Positions 1-7,976 of a stretch of DNA of 64,000 nt are shown piece by piece. Below the pieces are notes generated by a model, which saw only the letters and a list, made by a program, of their open reading frames with translations, made no database searches and was not told the DNA's origin. The stretch's first letter is position 1. Every line of letters starts with the position of its first letter. This DNA comes from an uncultured bacterium (GTDB lineage: Bacteria; Patescibacteriota; Minisyncoccia; Phycocordibacterales; UBA9973): NCBI GenBank assembly GCA_937895515.1, contig CALAYS010000012.1, positions 1-64,000 of the forward strand, written 5' to 3'. The position numbers and the translations under genes were made by a program.

Positions 1-1
1 A

Positions 2-106
2 CAAACAAATAATAGCATAAAAACAAGAGAATACTGGTATAAAATTGGCAATGAAATAGTCGAGTTAACTGAAATCTTAAAAAGAATAAAAGGATACCCC
101 GAATAG
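2..106 (+). CDS. C-terminal end of a truncated unknown protein
   Basis: An open frame enters from the left edge of the window and stops at TAG 104-106, giving a 34-residue charged tail that ends in KRIKGYPE. No internal stop interrupts it, and the regulatory hairpin of the next gene begins just after it, as expected for a gene end. The family cannot be recognised from so short a tail. Confidence 0.5.
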   Translation, partial: QTNNSIKTREYWYKIGNEIVELTEILKRIKGYPE

Positions 107-109
107 GAT

Positions 110-147
110 ATTTGCTATTTATGGCAAATTGACCTGCCTACCTCTTA
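110..147 (+). promoter_or_regulatory. Repeated hairpin / CCTCCTTA-type element, copy 1
   Basis: ATTTGCTA (110-117) and TGGCAAAT (122-129) form an 8-bp stem with a 4-nt loop, followed by CCTCTTA at 141-147, about 60 nt before the ATG at 207. The same arrangement recurs upstream of four other genes of the element (3590, 4784, 5826, and a degenerate copy at 28773). It probably acts as an operator or 5'-leader element for genes controlled by the XRE regulators. Confidence 0.55.
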
Positions 148-173
148 TTACCATTTTTATCCATACTAATCTT

Positions 174-455
174 ATGAACTACAAAAATCATATAATAAAC
201 AATACAATGAAAGCACGCAGAATGATGTTAGGCATTCGTCAACAGGACGTAGCAGACATATTAGGATTCTGTAGTACTGATCGAATTTCCCATTGGGAAA
301 AAGGTCGGGCAATTCCCAATCTCTCAAATCTGTTTCTGTTGTGCGGACTTTACCATGCTTATCCTCACGAACTCTACCCAGAGTTTTATAAGGAGGCAAT
401 CAAGGAAGTAGAAACTAAAGTGCTCAATCGCAAGCCTGCTCAGCCTCAAAAATAG
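174..455 (+). CDS. XRE-family HTH transcriptional regulator
   Basis: A small Cro/C1-type DNA-binding protein. The HTH spans most of the chain: RRMMLGIRQQDVADILG is the helix-turn-helix and RISHWEKGRAIPNLSNL is the typical recognition and following region. The frame is open from 129, but ATG 174 or ATG 207 (MKARRMM) are better starts; 207 begins at the first conserved residue and lies about 60 nt after the repeated upstream element. It is closely similar in design to the regulator at 3651-3899, and both have the same hairpin element upstream, which suggests auto- or cross-regulation. Function assigned from fold only. Confidence 0.8.
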   Translation: MNYKNHIINNTMKARRMMLGIRQQDVADILGFCSTDRISHWEKGRAIPNLSNLFLLCGLYHAYPHELYPEFYKEAIKEVETKVLNRKPAQPQK

Positions 456-557
456 CCCCCATTGCCTTTAGGAAGATACGCACCAATATTAATGCCAAAT
501 ATCTAATCTCAATTTCTTCATTTTGTTCCTCCGGTGACAGATGTTAAATATGATGTT

Positions 558-773
558 TTAGAAAGGTGTACCACAGTCAGGGCACTTATCAGAATTAATC
601 ATCCCAAAAAAATTATTACATTTTTTACAGGACACATTAGTCGCAACAGCATTTCCTTGTTTGTTCGGGATCATTCGTGTACCGCAATTTGGACAATTGG
701 GTTCACCGACTCCAATATCCACAGAACTGCTGCATCTGGGGCAAATAAAGCCATAATACGTTGTTAAACTCAT
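558..773 (-). CDS. Small double zinc-ribbon protein
   Basis: A 71-residue protein with four CxxC knuckles forming two zinc ribbons: CPRC with CPNC in the N-terminal half and CKKC with CPDC in the C-terminal half. It begins 5 nt after the stop of the HNH-like gene (779-1294), so it is the third gene of a minus-strand operon with the OLD nuclease. Proteins of this kind usually bind nucleic acid or act as small adaptors. The role here is unknown; position suggests an accessory part of the OLD/HNH module. The opposite-strand frame in this region is a shadow. Confidence 0.7.
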   Translation of the reverse strand: MSLTTYYGFICPRCSSSVDIGVGEPNCPNCGTRMIPNKQGNAVATNVSCKKCNNFFGMINSDKCPDCGTPF

Positions 774-778
774 ATCTA

Positions 779-1294
779 TTATTCTATTTTAGTTCCAGTT
801 ACATTTCCAACACCATCAGCTGTTACAATTGTTCCTGGTTTAATAATAGCCGACCTTTGTTTTATATGTAGACCTGTAATTTCTCCCATACCTTTGGCAT
901 GATGTTGGCCATCTATAACTACCAAATTGTTTTCTACAGATTTATTTAAATTTTCTCTAACCCATTTCTCATGGCTTGACTTCCATTTATTTAAGGTATC
1001 AACTGAAAAATCAATACCGTTGTTTTTATCAACCATATCAGCACAATTGGAACACAGGAAAATACCGTTTGAAATATCTTTTCTTTGGTCAACCGAAAGG
1101 GTGCCATCATATCTGGCTCCACCTTCTGAAGCAGCTGTAATATGTGCTCCTTTGCCAATATAAATAGATTTAGTCATATCCTCCCCTGAAGGAGCTAATG
1201 TCAAACATCTACAATCAGGGTTTGAACAAATATAGCTTGCTCTTTTTGCTAGAGCTTCAATTGTTTTTGAAGTAAAATCACTTTCTCTTATCAT
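779..1294 (-). CDS. HNH-like zinc-binding protein, OLD operon partner
   Basis: 171 residues. The N-terminal half has the treble-clef arrangement of an HNH-type protein: CSNPDCRC at about 23-30, an AHI motif with GGARYDG at about 51-63, then LCSNCADMVDK at about 81-91. The AHITAA element is where HNH nucleases carry a catalytic His. The C-terminal third is a Val/Gly-rich strand region of unknown role. It follows the OLD-family ATPase gene by 59 nt and precedes the zinc-ribbon gene by 5 nt. A TATCTTTG box lies 16 nt upstream of the ATG, so it may also have its own promoter. Nuclease activity is inferred from the fold; a purely structural zinc finger is the alternative. Confidence 0.65.
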   Translation of the reverse strand: MIRESDFTSKTIEALAKRASYICSNPDCRCLTLAPSGEDMTKSIYIGKGAHITAASEGGARYDGTLSVDQRKDISNGIFLCSNCADMVDKNNGIDFSVDTLNKWKSSHEKWVRENLNKSVENNLVVIDGQHHAKGMGEITGLHIKQRSAIIKPGTIVTADGVGNVTGTKIE

Positions 1295-1310
1295 ATGAAT
1301 TAATATTACT

Positions 1311-1318
1311 CAAAGATA
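1311..1318 (-). promoter_or_regulatory. Bacteroidota-type -7 box
   Basis: The minus strand reads TATCTTTG, matching the Bacteroidota primary sigma -7 consensus TAnnTTTG, 16 nt before the start codon of the HNH-like gene. An identical box occurs at 12036-12043. Confidence 0.45.
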
Positions 1319-1353
1319 CGGCCTTTGTCTATTAATATTAGTTGATGAAGGTT

Positions 1354-3132
1354 TTACCACTTAAAGTTAATTATTTCTTCAATGTAAGAAATAATTGGTG
1401 CGGTTAAACGTAACTCATTTTCAAAATTTGGTTCCAGTATTTCTCTCCAGTATTTATTAGCATTATATGGCTTGCCATCGCTTTTTAAGTAATCATCTTT
1501 GGAATATTTAAATAGAATATCTACAGTTTCATTAGCATGGGCAACTTCAAAGGTTGTGATATGAGTTCTCAGTAACCCTCCAATTCTTGGAATATTGTTA
1601 CAATTTAAAAGGTGTTCGTTGTAGATTGAATTTTGAATTCCACCTGCGAATGTTGGGTTTCCAAAATCATCTGGTATGCCACTTTCTTGTTTATCGGTAT
1701 CACAAATAACATGGCTACGTATTGCAAATTTTCTATACACTTTTTGATAAAAAGGAATATTTGTGACAGTGCCACAGTTAACTATAAACAAATCTTTATC
1801 GGGATTTATTTTTTGCAATAATCCGCGAACTATAATTTCTTCCGTTGGACCTTCAACAAGTAAAACTTCATCGGCATAAAAAGATTCACAGATATAGGGG
1901 TTAAATCGAAGTACCTCATACATTGCTTGTTTAAGGTCTTCAATGCTTTTTGCCTCCTTTGCTTCCTGCAAATCTTCATCTTTAATTTGATAAAGTTTAG
2001 TTCCGGTTACATTCCGCACCATTCGTATTAGTGTAGAGTTTCTCTTTGATAAATCAATCATTTGTGGAGAATGTGAGGCACACAATACTTGATATGGGAA
2101 ATTTAAGTCACTTACTGCGTAAATAAGTTCTCGCAAACTTTTCAGTAATCTTGGATATAAGAATAGTTCAGGTTCTTCAAACAATATCAAATATTCTTTT
2201 CTGTCTGCTTGTCTTGGTAATTCTTCTGCAATGTCCCTCATAAGTAATAAGGAAAAAATCGCACTTCTCACTGCGCCATGACCTATTGAATTATAAGAGC
2301 TTGGAGTTTCGGTGTCCGGTGAACCATCAGGGTTTTGCTTTTTAAATTCAACATTAAATTTTTTGCCGAACTTATCCTCAGTCCACTTAACCTTATCGGA
2401 ATCCTCAATTTCTATTGTTGTATCTGGAAATAGTTGTTGAAAATGATTATTAACTTCTTCCTGATAACTGGCTATAGAAACAGGGTTATACATCTTCTCT
2501 TGCAAGTTTTTAACTTTATCACGAGCTTCTGTTAATTCATGAAACTCATCTTCACTTAGTTTAGATTTTGCCTTACTTGCCAAAATCTCATTTACAACAT
2601 TCTCAATTTCTTGTTCACTTGGCATTGCTTTTATCAAAATCGGAGTCGGCATAAGTGCTTGAAAAACAGTTATTAAACCTATACTCCCAAAAGCACTATT
2701 GTCCCAAACATTGGTAACTGGATTCCAAGTAACGTCTTTAGATTTATCAATTTTTGGCTTTCCTTTATCAATCGTTAGAACGAATGTTCTCTTTATTCTT
2801 ATAACAGAATCTTCGTAAAGGTATTTATTAAAAGAGGCAACCTTATTTTCCTGCTTCTCTGCAATATATGCTTTATCAATAGCATCAACACCCAATTCCA
2901 ATTCAAATTCTATGGGTTTATCAGGATCGCGTCTATAAAAATCATCAAAGACAGGTGTTTTATCATTAAAGATAAAGTCATAAGCTGCCAAAAATGTTGA
3001 TTTACCAACGTTGTTTTGACCAAAAATAAAGATGGTATTTGAACCATCAAAATTTATTTGATTGTTTTCTAATCCACCAGATATGGCTCTAAAGTTGTTT
3101 ACACTGAATTTTATTAATCTCATAAATCTCAA
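1354..3132 (-). CDS. OLD-family ATPase/nuclease (AAA + TOPRIM)
   Basis: 592 residues, the usual size for overcoming-lysogenization-defect proteins. The N-terminal ABC-type ATPase starts with INNFRA-like strands and a Walker A (GQNNVGKST, about residue 37-45). A Walker B/D-loop region (LFEEPELFLYP) lies near 314-325. The C-terminal TOPRIM domain shows the Glu motif LLVEGPTEEI near 422 and the acidic CDTD motif near 477. OLD proteins are ATP-regulated DNA nucleases; class 2 members pair with a UvrD helicase in Gabija. No helicase is adjacent here; instead HNH-like and zinc-ribbon genes follow, so this is a different module. Probably antiphage or anti-plasmid defence. Confidence 0.88.
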   Translation of the reverse strand: MRFMRLIKFSVNNFRAISGGLENNQINFDGSNTIFIFGQNNVGKSTFLAAYDFIFNDKTPVFDDFYRRDPDKPIEFELELGVDAIDKAYIAEKQENKVASFNKYLYEDSVIRIKRTFVLTIDKGKPKIDKSKDVTWNPVTNVWDNSAFGSIGLITVFQALMPTPILIKAMPSEQEIENVVNEILASKAKSKLSEDEFHELTEARDKVKNLQEKMYNPVSIASYQEEVNNHFQQLFPDTTIEIEDSDKVKWTEDKFGKKFNVEFKKQNPDGSPDTETPSSYNSIGHGAVRSAIFSLLLMRDIAEELPRQADRKEYLILFEEPELFLYPRLLKSLRELIYAVSDLNFPYQVLCASHSPQMIDLSKRNSTLIRMVRNVTGTKLYQIKDEDLQEAKEAKSIEDLKQAMYEVLRFNPYICESFYADEVLLVEGPTEEIIVRGLLQKINPDKDLFIVNCGTVTNIPFYQKVYRKFAIRSHVICDTDKQESGIPDDFGNPTFAGGIQNSIYNEHLLNCNNIPRIGGLLRTHITTFEVAHANETVDILFKYSKDDYLKSDGKPYNANKYWREILEPNFENELRLTAPIISYIEEIINFKW

Positions 3133-3589
3133 ATAATTAACGAAAGAATATTAAGGCTGGCAATATAATCTATTATAGCACTTTAACGAAATTGTTAGAA
3201 TTCAAAAGAGCCCTTTCAGTTGTAAAACCAAATAAAACGAGAACACTATTTTCCATCAAAATTTGTAGGCACCATAAAAGCGAAGGGTAGGTAGAATTTG
3301 CAAGACTTTGGGTCTAATTTTTAGCCTGTATTAAGTGTATCAAAAATTTGAATAAACCCGAAGGGCTTGGCCTTGCAAAAAAGTGAGGGGGCTTAATTTT
3401 GCCTTATAAATTTGAGAGAAAAATAAATAATTAATTCCAAATTGGATTGAACTCAAATAGATTATTTTTTCTTTTATAAAAACTTGATATACTTATCATA
3501 TACAGATTGATTGAATATTCAGAATGACTGCCCCGACATTTTTGTTTGGGTTTTTATTTTTCAGATATTCACATACAACCATAATTAAT
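3133..3589. other. Long non-coding stretch with weak inverted repeats
   Basis: No convincing reading frame. TTTGCAAG (3297-3304) and CTTGCAAA (3372-3379) form distant arms, with smaller pairings between (for example CCCGAAGGG). It may be a divergent promoter region with an RNA structure, but nothing specific can be claimed. Confidence 0.3.
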
Positions 3590-3618
3590 TGCCACAAGTA
3601 GCAAAATAACCCTCCTTA
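3590..3618 (+). promoter_or_regulatory. Repeated hairpin / CCTCCTTA element, copy 2
   Basis: ATTGC...GCAA arms followed by ACCCTCCTTA (CCTCCTTA at 3611-3618), 33 nt before the ATG of the second XRE regulator. The left arm is degenerate compared with copy 3, but the right arm and the pyrimidine tract match. Confidence 0.5.
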
Positions 3619-3650
3619 TAAGTTCATTAATATTTTAATAAATTTAAGTC

Positions 3651-3899
3651 ATGGGACAAAGTCGACACATTCCCAATAGGCTCCGAAAGCATCGAAGGAT
3701 TTCTGGATACAAGCAAAGTGAAGTTGCAGAAATTTTAGGTTTAAGAAGCACAAACAGGCTATCACGTTGGGAGAAAGGCCTCTCCTTACCGAGCCTAAAT
3801 AATCTTTTTAAATTGAGTGCGCTTTACAAAACACTTGTTGAAGAATTGTATTTCGATGTATTAAAAGAAACCCGAAAGGAGATAGAACAAAAAATTTAA
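3651..3899 (+). CDS. XRE-family HTH transcriptional regulator
   Basis: 82 residues, essentially one Cro/C1 HTH: RLRKHRRISGYKQSEVAEIL forms the first helices and RLSRWEKGLSLPSLNNL the recognition region. It is a clear paralogue of the regulator at 174-455, sharing the STxRxSxWEKG and LPSLxNLFKL patterns. The start ATG is the only one before the HTH. It heads a plus-strand block (4069-8372) containing the RuvC-like protein, ArdC and a recombinase, and copy 2 of the repeated hairpin element lies upstream. Likely controls element maintenance or transfer genes. Confidence 0.8.
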   Translation: MGQSRHIPNRLRKHRRISGYKQSEVAEILGLRSTNRLSRWEKGLSLPSLNNLFKLSALYKTLVEELYFDVLKETRKEIEQKI

Positions 3900-4068
3900 A
3901 AGCAAAAATTCCTGAAAAATCATTTCTGATTTTTAATGTTTTATGAAATTTACTGCGCATGAAAATCATAACTTTTGAAAATTGGCTTTGAAAAAATAAG
4001 GGAAAACTAATACGAACGACGTAACGATATTTATATAAATAAATATAAACGAACGTCGGAAACAATTT

Positions 4069-4308
4069 ATGAGTTTAACACAAAGAGAAGAAGAATTAGC
4101 CATTCATTTGGCTGAAACATTGGATGACATGAAGTCATTACTCACCTATGAAAGGTTTGTAAAAAGGTACTCAGAATCACACCTACTGGAAATATTGGAT
4201 ATTGTGATGAAAACACCAAAGGAGAAAATTAAAAATAGCAGGGGTGCTTACTTTACATTCCTAGTCACACAAAGGGCACATTCACAAAAATACTATGATC
4301 GGAATTAG
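4069..4308 (+). CDS. Small hypothetical protein, coupled to RuvC-like gene
   Basis: 79 residues, mostly helical and charged (REEELAIHLAETLDDM, then ESHLLEILDIVMKTP). No family is recognised. Its 3' end overlaps the start of the RuvC-like gene by 14 nt in another frame, so the two are almost certainly translated together. The upstream AT-rich stretch at 4028-4050 is a plausible promoter. It may be a partner of the RuvC-like protein. Confidence 0.6.
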   Translation: MSLTQREEELAIHLAETLDDMKSLLTYERFVKRYSESHLLEILDIVMKTPKEKIKNSRGAYFTFLVTQRAHSQKYYDRN

Positions 4309-4741
4309 TCCTGGGACTAGATCAGTTGGTTTTGCAATTATTAAAGACGGTACTCTGATAGATTGGGGAGTAAAACTTTTTAAACAAGAATGGTCGAATG
4401 AAAAGCTTCAAAAGATTATCGGTGTTCTGGACGTCTATGTTCAAAAGTACCAAATATCTACAGTTGCCATAAAACAGCATCCACCATTCCGATTATCAGA
4501 CGGCTTGGAAAAGTTGTATGATGAAATTCGGGATTGGGCTAAAAACTTAAATATTAACCTACGAGTTTTTACAATTGAGGAGTTAAAAATATTTTGCAAT
4601 AACCTAACTAACAAGGATTCCCTGGTAGATTATATTTATGAAAAGTACCCCGAAGTCAAAAGGACAATCGAGCGGACTAAAAATATAAAATACCATATAA
4701 AGACAATCGAGGCTCTAGCTTTGGTTCATGCAATAAGATAG
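4295..4741 (+). CDS. RuvC-like (RNase H-fold) protein, probably inactive
   Basis: 148 residues. The first strand and turn, IGISPGTRSVGFAIIKDG, match the RuvC opening IDPGT.xxG, followed by a second strand (VAIKQHPP) and a C-terminal helix (HIKTIEALALVHAIR) in the order of the RuvC resolvase fold. RuvC resolves Holliday junctions using conserved acidic residues. Here the first catalytic Asp is Ser (GISPGT) and the usual Glu of the VAIEQ-type motif is Lys (VAIKQ), so cleavage is unlikely; junction or nucleic-acid binding may remain. A terminator follows at once. The loss looks like a family feature rather than decay because the frame and fold are intact. Confidence 0.6.
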   Translation: MIGISPGTRSVGFAIIKDGTLIDWGVKLFKQEWSNEKLQKIIGVLDVYVQKYQISTVAIKQHPPFRLSDGLEKLYDEIRDWAKNLNINLRVFTIEELKIFCNNLTNKDSLVDYIYEKYPEVKRTIERTKNIKYHIKTIEALALVHAIR

Positions 4742-4751
4742 GTATAGAATG

Positions 4752-4780
4752 GCAACCTTCGGGTTGCTTTTCTGTTTTTT
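4752..4780 (+). terminator. Rho-independent terminator after RuvC-like gene
   Basis: GCAACC-TTC-GGGTTGC stem-loop followed by TTTTCTGTTTTTT, 10 nt after the stop codon. Confidence 0.75.
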
Positions 4781-4783
4781 GGA

Positions 4784-4816
4784 ATTTGCTACTAATAGCA
4801 AATTTACCCTCCTTAT
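4784..4816 (+). promoter_or_regulatory. Repeated hairpin / CCTCCTTA element, copy 3 (best copy)
   Basis: ATTTGCTA (4784-4791), loop CTAA, TAGCAAAT (4796-4803): a perfect 8-bp inverted repeat, then ACCCTCCTTA with CCTCCTTA at 4809-4816, 63 nt before the ATG of the ArdC-like gene. Confidence 0.65.
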
Positions 4817-4878
4817 TCCACTTGCCTGAAATAGATAGAATAGGTGTAAATATTCTTTACAACTTAATATCTCAAAAC

Positions 4879-5763
4879 ATGGAAACACCAACCAAAACGA
4901 AACTTGATGTCTATGAATTGATCACAAATCGAATCATTGAACGATTGGAAGCCGGAATTATTCCTTGGCAACAACCTTGGACGGAAGCTGGCCTTCCTCA
5001 AAACTTAGTTACCGGTAAAGCTTACACTGGTATCAATGTCCTACTTTTAGCCTCTATGGGCTTTGCTCGAAACTATTTTCTCACCTTTAAACAAATCAAA
5101 GATTTAAAAGGGTCTGTTAAAAAAGGAGAAAAATCTATCCCTGTAATTTTTTGGAAATGGTCTGAAAAAGAAGACCCTCAAACGAAAGAAATGAAAAAGG
5201 TCTCAATGATTCGGTACTATACCGTTTTTAATGTTGATCAGTGTACCGGCCTACCGGAAGAAAGAATCCCGATTATTGAAAATGATGGAAAAATGGACAT
5301 GGCTGAATTGGATTTCATTATTAATGACATGCCAAAGCGACCTCCAATATTTCATAAGGAGAATGAAGCATACTATCATCCAGTAAAGGATTTCATCAAT
5401 ATGCCAAAGATGAACAACTTTAAGGATACAGAAAGCTATTGGTCAACCCTATTTCATGAATTAATCCACTCTACAGGCCACGCTTCCCGTTTAAACCGAA
5501 AGGAAATAGTGGAGAAAACAACCTTCGGCACTGAACCATATTCAATGGAAGAGCTTGTTGCTGAAATTGGGGCTTGCTATCTTAAATCGTATGTAGGAAT
5601 TGATAAAAAGCATTTTGATAACAATGTGGCTTACATTCAACACTGGCTTCAAAAGTTACGGAATGACAAACGGTTAATTATCTATTCAAGTGCTAAAGCT
5701 CAACGGGCGGTTGATTACATTTTGGATGTTGTTCCGGTTGAAAGTGAAACCGTTGAAAGTTAA
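4879..5763 (+). CDS. ArdC-like antirestriction protein with zincin domain
   Basis: 294 residues from ATG 4879 (METPTKTKLDVY); the frame is open from 4786, but the 5' part overlaps the regulatory hairpin. The N-terminal domain has the ArdC ssDNA-binding signature (WQQPW, NLVTGKAYTGINVLLL, FLTFKQIKDLKG, KGEKSIPVIFWKW). The C-terminal domain is a zinc metallopeptidase with HELIHSTGH and a downstream Glu in SMEELVAEIGA. ArdC proteins enter or are made early in recipient cells and protect incoming plasmid DNA from restriction. Its place beside the integrase fits a conjugative or mobilizable element. Confidence 0.88.
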   Translation: METPTKTKLDVYELITNRIIERLEAGIIPWQQPWTEAGLPQNLVTGKAYTGINVLLLASMGFARNYFLTFKQIKDLKGSVKKGEKSIPVIFWKWSEKEDPQTKEMKKVSMIRYYTVFNVDQCTGLPEERIPIIENDGKMDMAELDFIINDMPKRPPIFHKENEAYYHPVKDFINMPKMNNFKDTESYWSTLFHELIHSTGHASRLNRKEIVEKTTFGTEPYSMEELVAEIGACYLKSYVGIDKKHFDNNVAYIQHWLQKLRNDKRLIIYSSAKAQRAVDYILDVVPVESETVES

Positions 5764-5825
5764 TGTTCCTTCATTTAAATCTAAACCCTGTGAGTATTCA
5801 TAGGGTTTTTACTTATGACTTATAT

Positions 5826-5858
5826 AAATTGCTATATGCAGCAATTTATACCTCCTTA
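5826..5858 (+). promoter_or_regulatory. Repeated hairpin / CCTCCTTA element, copy 4
   Basis: AAATTGCT (5826-5833) pairs with AGCAATTT (5840-5847); CCTCCTTA follows at 5851-5858, 63 nt before ATG 5921. The arm sequence differs from copy 3 in a compensated way (still palindromic), which argues that the fold or dyad is what is conserved. Confidence 0.6.
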
Positions 5859-5920
5859 TGCCTTTGGCATTCAAGATGTATATTGAGACTAAATGTATTT
5901 TAAAATTTAATAAAACAGAT

Positions 5921-6022
5921 ATGAAAACAGTAAAAAGAAAAGCAGCAGAAAAGGATAAATTGACTATCCTGAATCCATTTAATAACTTTGTAATTCTTTC
6001 ACAACCATTTCAGGATAAATAA
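5921..6022 (+). CDS. 33-residue basic peptide upstream of recombinase
   Basis: ATG at 5921 opens a 33-codon frame (starts MKTVKRKAAEKDKL, ends SQPFQDK) whose stop lies 2 nt before the recombinase ATG at 6025. It is basic at the N-terminus and sits 63 nt downstream of the repeated element, the same spacing as ArdC. Probably a short leader or translational coupler, or a small recombination directionality-type protein. No family is known to me. Confidence 0.5.
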   Translation: MKTVKRKAAEKDKLTILNPFNNFVILSQPFQDK

Positions 6023-6024
6023 TA

Positions 6025-7935
6025 ATGGAAGCAAAGAAAGTAATAGGTATTTGGATTAGGGTCTCAACCGAAGATCAGGCTAAAGGTGAATCACCTGAAC
6101 ACCATGAAAAGAGGGCTAAACTATATGCAGAAGCCAAAGGGTGGGTTGTAAAAGAGGTGTATCATTTAGAAGCCGTGTCCGGTAAATCAGTAATGGGACA
6201 CTTCGAAACTAAACGGATGCTGAAAGATATCAAAGAGGGTCAAATAACCGGAATTATATTTTCTAAACTTGCTCGTTTAGCAAGAAACACAAAGGAGTTA
6301 TTAGAATTCGCTGACATTTTTAGAGAATACAACGCTGACTTAATATCCCTTCAAGAATCTATTGATACAAGTACCCCTGCGGGTCGCTTGTTTTACACTA
6401 TGATTGCGGCTATGGCGCAATGGGAACGGGAAGAAATATCTGACCGTGTAGCGGCCTCTGTACCTATTAGAGCAAAATTAGGAAAACCAATCGGTGGTCA
6501 GGCTTCATTTGGGTACAGGTGGGAGGATAAAGAACTTGTTGTTGACCAAAAAGAAGCTCCAATCAGAAAACTGGTTTATGAACTTTTTAGAGATCATAAA
6601 CGTAAAGGTACTGTGGCTAAAATGTTGAATGAAAAAGGCTACCGAACCCGAAATGGCTCTCTTTTTACCGATACTACTATTGGCAGGCTATTACGTGATT
6701 CAACAGCAAAAGGGATAAGGATCGCCAACTACTCTAAAAGCCTCGGAGAGGGCAAAAATTGGGTTTTAAAGCCTGAAAGTGAATGGGTGCAGACTCCTTG
6801 CCCTGCGATTGTATCTGAGGACTTATGGAATGAATGCAATGTGATTATGGATAAGCAGGAAAAGAAAAGAGAGCCTGTTTCAAAGAAACCTGTCCATCTT
6901 TTCACCGGAATCCTCTACTGTGAATGTGGTCAAAAAATGTATGTGCCATCTAAAAGCAAAAAGTACATCTGCTATTCCTGTAAAAATAAAATCATGTGTG
7001 ATGATTTGGAAGAAATCTATTATGAACATTTAAAATCCTTTCTTTTGACCGACCAACAAATAGGAACATTTCTTTCAAAAGCTGATGAATTAATCATCGA
7101 AAAGGAAAATCAAATCAAATCGCTCAAAAAGGAAATGGAAAGAATTGAAACTGAAATGGAAAAACTTGTTTCATTACATATGACAGGAGAAATTCCAAAA
7201 GTAGGATTTGGTAAACATTACAATCCATTATTTGAACAGCTAAAGCAGATAGAAGCACACATACCCGAACTCCAAAGTGAAATAGACTTCCTAAAGATTG
7301 AACACATGAATGGTGGTCATCTCTTGCATGAAGCAAAGAACCTTTACGATAGGTGGCCAATGTTTGATACTGACGCAAAGCGTCAAGTAATAGAGCAAGT
7401 TACCAGTTCACTTTCTGTATCATCAGAAGAAATAAAAATCAAATTTTCGTACGCCCCCTCCATTTTCCAAATTGCTCCCGATTCCCAACGCAATCTCATA
7501 CCTGCGTTGGCATTCTGCGAAATGGTATTTTCATCCCATAAACCTACTGGTATTAAGGTTTCCTTCATTCCTCAAACAATTGGTGAGCATATTCGTAAAA
7601 TACGATTAGAGCAAGGAATGCTTCAAGAAGATGTTGCAAAATTGATCGGAGTAACTACGGACTGTATAACTAATTGGGAAAACAACCGAGGGATTCCTCA
7701 AATTCAATTTATGCCTGCTATAGTGAAATTTATAGGATTTATGCCTTTGGGAATTGACAATTGTTCTTTGGGTGGCCAAATTCTTTTATACCGAAATCTA
7801 AAAGGTTTAAGTCATAGTAAACTTGGAAAAATGATAGGAGTTGATGCAAGCACCATTGGAAGTTGGGAGAAGGAACTTAGTACTCCTCACGGTAAGAATC
7901 TTAAAAAGCTGAATGACCTGTTAAGTAATAAATAA
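6025..7935 (+). CDS. Large serine recombinase fused to two XRE HTH domains
   Basis: 636 residues. The N-terminal resolvase domain has the catalytic Ser14 in WIRVSTEDQ and the Arg-rich KLARLARNTKELLEF helix; the recombinase domain runs to about 290; a zinc ribbon follows (CECGQKMYV...CYSCKNK, about 297-330); then a coiled coil (about 350-425). Unusually, the C-terminus carries two consecutive Cro/C1-type HTH domains, at about 518-572 (IGEHIRKIRLEQGMLQEDVA) and about 583-636 (ILLYRNLKGLSHSKLGKMIG). Large serine recombinases integrate or excise elements. The HTH pair may add sequence-specific targeting or self-regulation. A second recombinase lies at 29055. Confidence 0.9.
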   Translation: MEAKKVIGIWIRVSTEDQAKGESPEHHEKRAKLYAEAKGWVVKEVYHLEAVSGKSVMGHFETKRMLKDIKEGQITGIIFSKLARLARNTKELLEFADIFREYNADLISLQESIDTSTPAGRLFYTMIAAMAQWEREEISDRVAASVPIRAKLGKPIGGQASFGYRWEDKELVVDQKEAPIRKLVYELFRDHKRKGTVAKMLNEKGYRTRNGSLFTDTTIGRLLRDSTAKGIRIANYSKSLGEGKNWVLKPESEWVQTPCPAIVSEDLWNECNVIMDKQEKKREPVSKKPVHLFTGILYCECGQKMYVPSKSKKYICYSCKNKIMCDDLEEIYYEHLKSFLLTDQQIGTFLSKADELIIEKENQIKSLKKEMERIETEMEKLVSLHMTGEIPKVGFGKHYNPLFEQLKQIEAHIPELQSEIDFLKIEHMNGGHLLHEAKNLYDRWPMFDTDAKRQVIEQVTSSLSVSSEEIKIKFSYAPSIFQIAPDSQRNLIPALAFCEMVFSSHKPTGIKVSFIPQTIGEHIRKIRLEQGMLQEDVAKLIGVTTDCITNWENNRGIPQIQFMPAIVKFIGFMPLGIDNCSLGGQILLYRNLKGLSHSKLGKMIGVDASTIGSWEKELSTPHGKNLKKLNDLLSNK

Positions 7936-7976
7936 CTGATTTACCCCTTACATTTTCCAATGTATTTTTGCGGTAA

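Noticed and set aside
1354..3132. Gabija system (GajA)
   Set aside because: The OLD protein fits GajA in domains, but no UvrD-like GajB helicase is adjacent.
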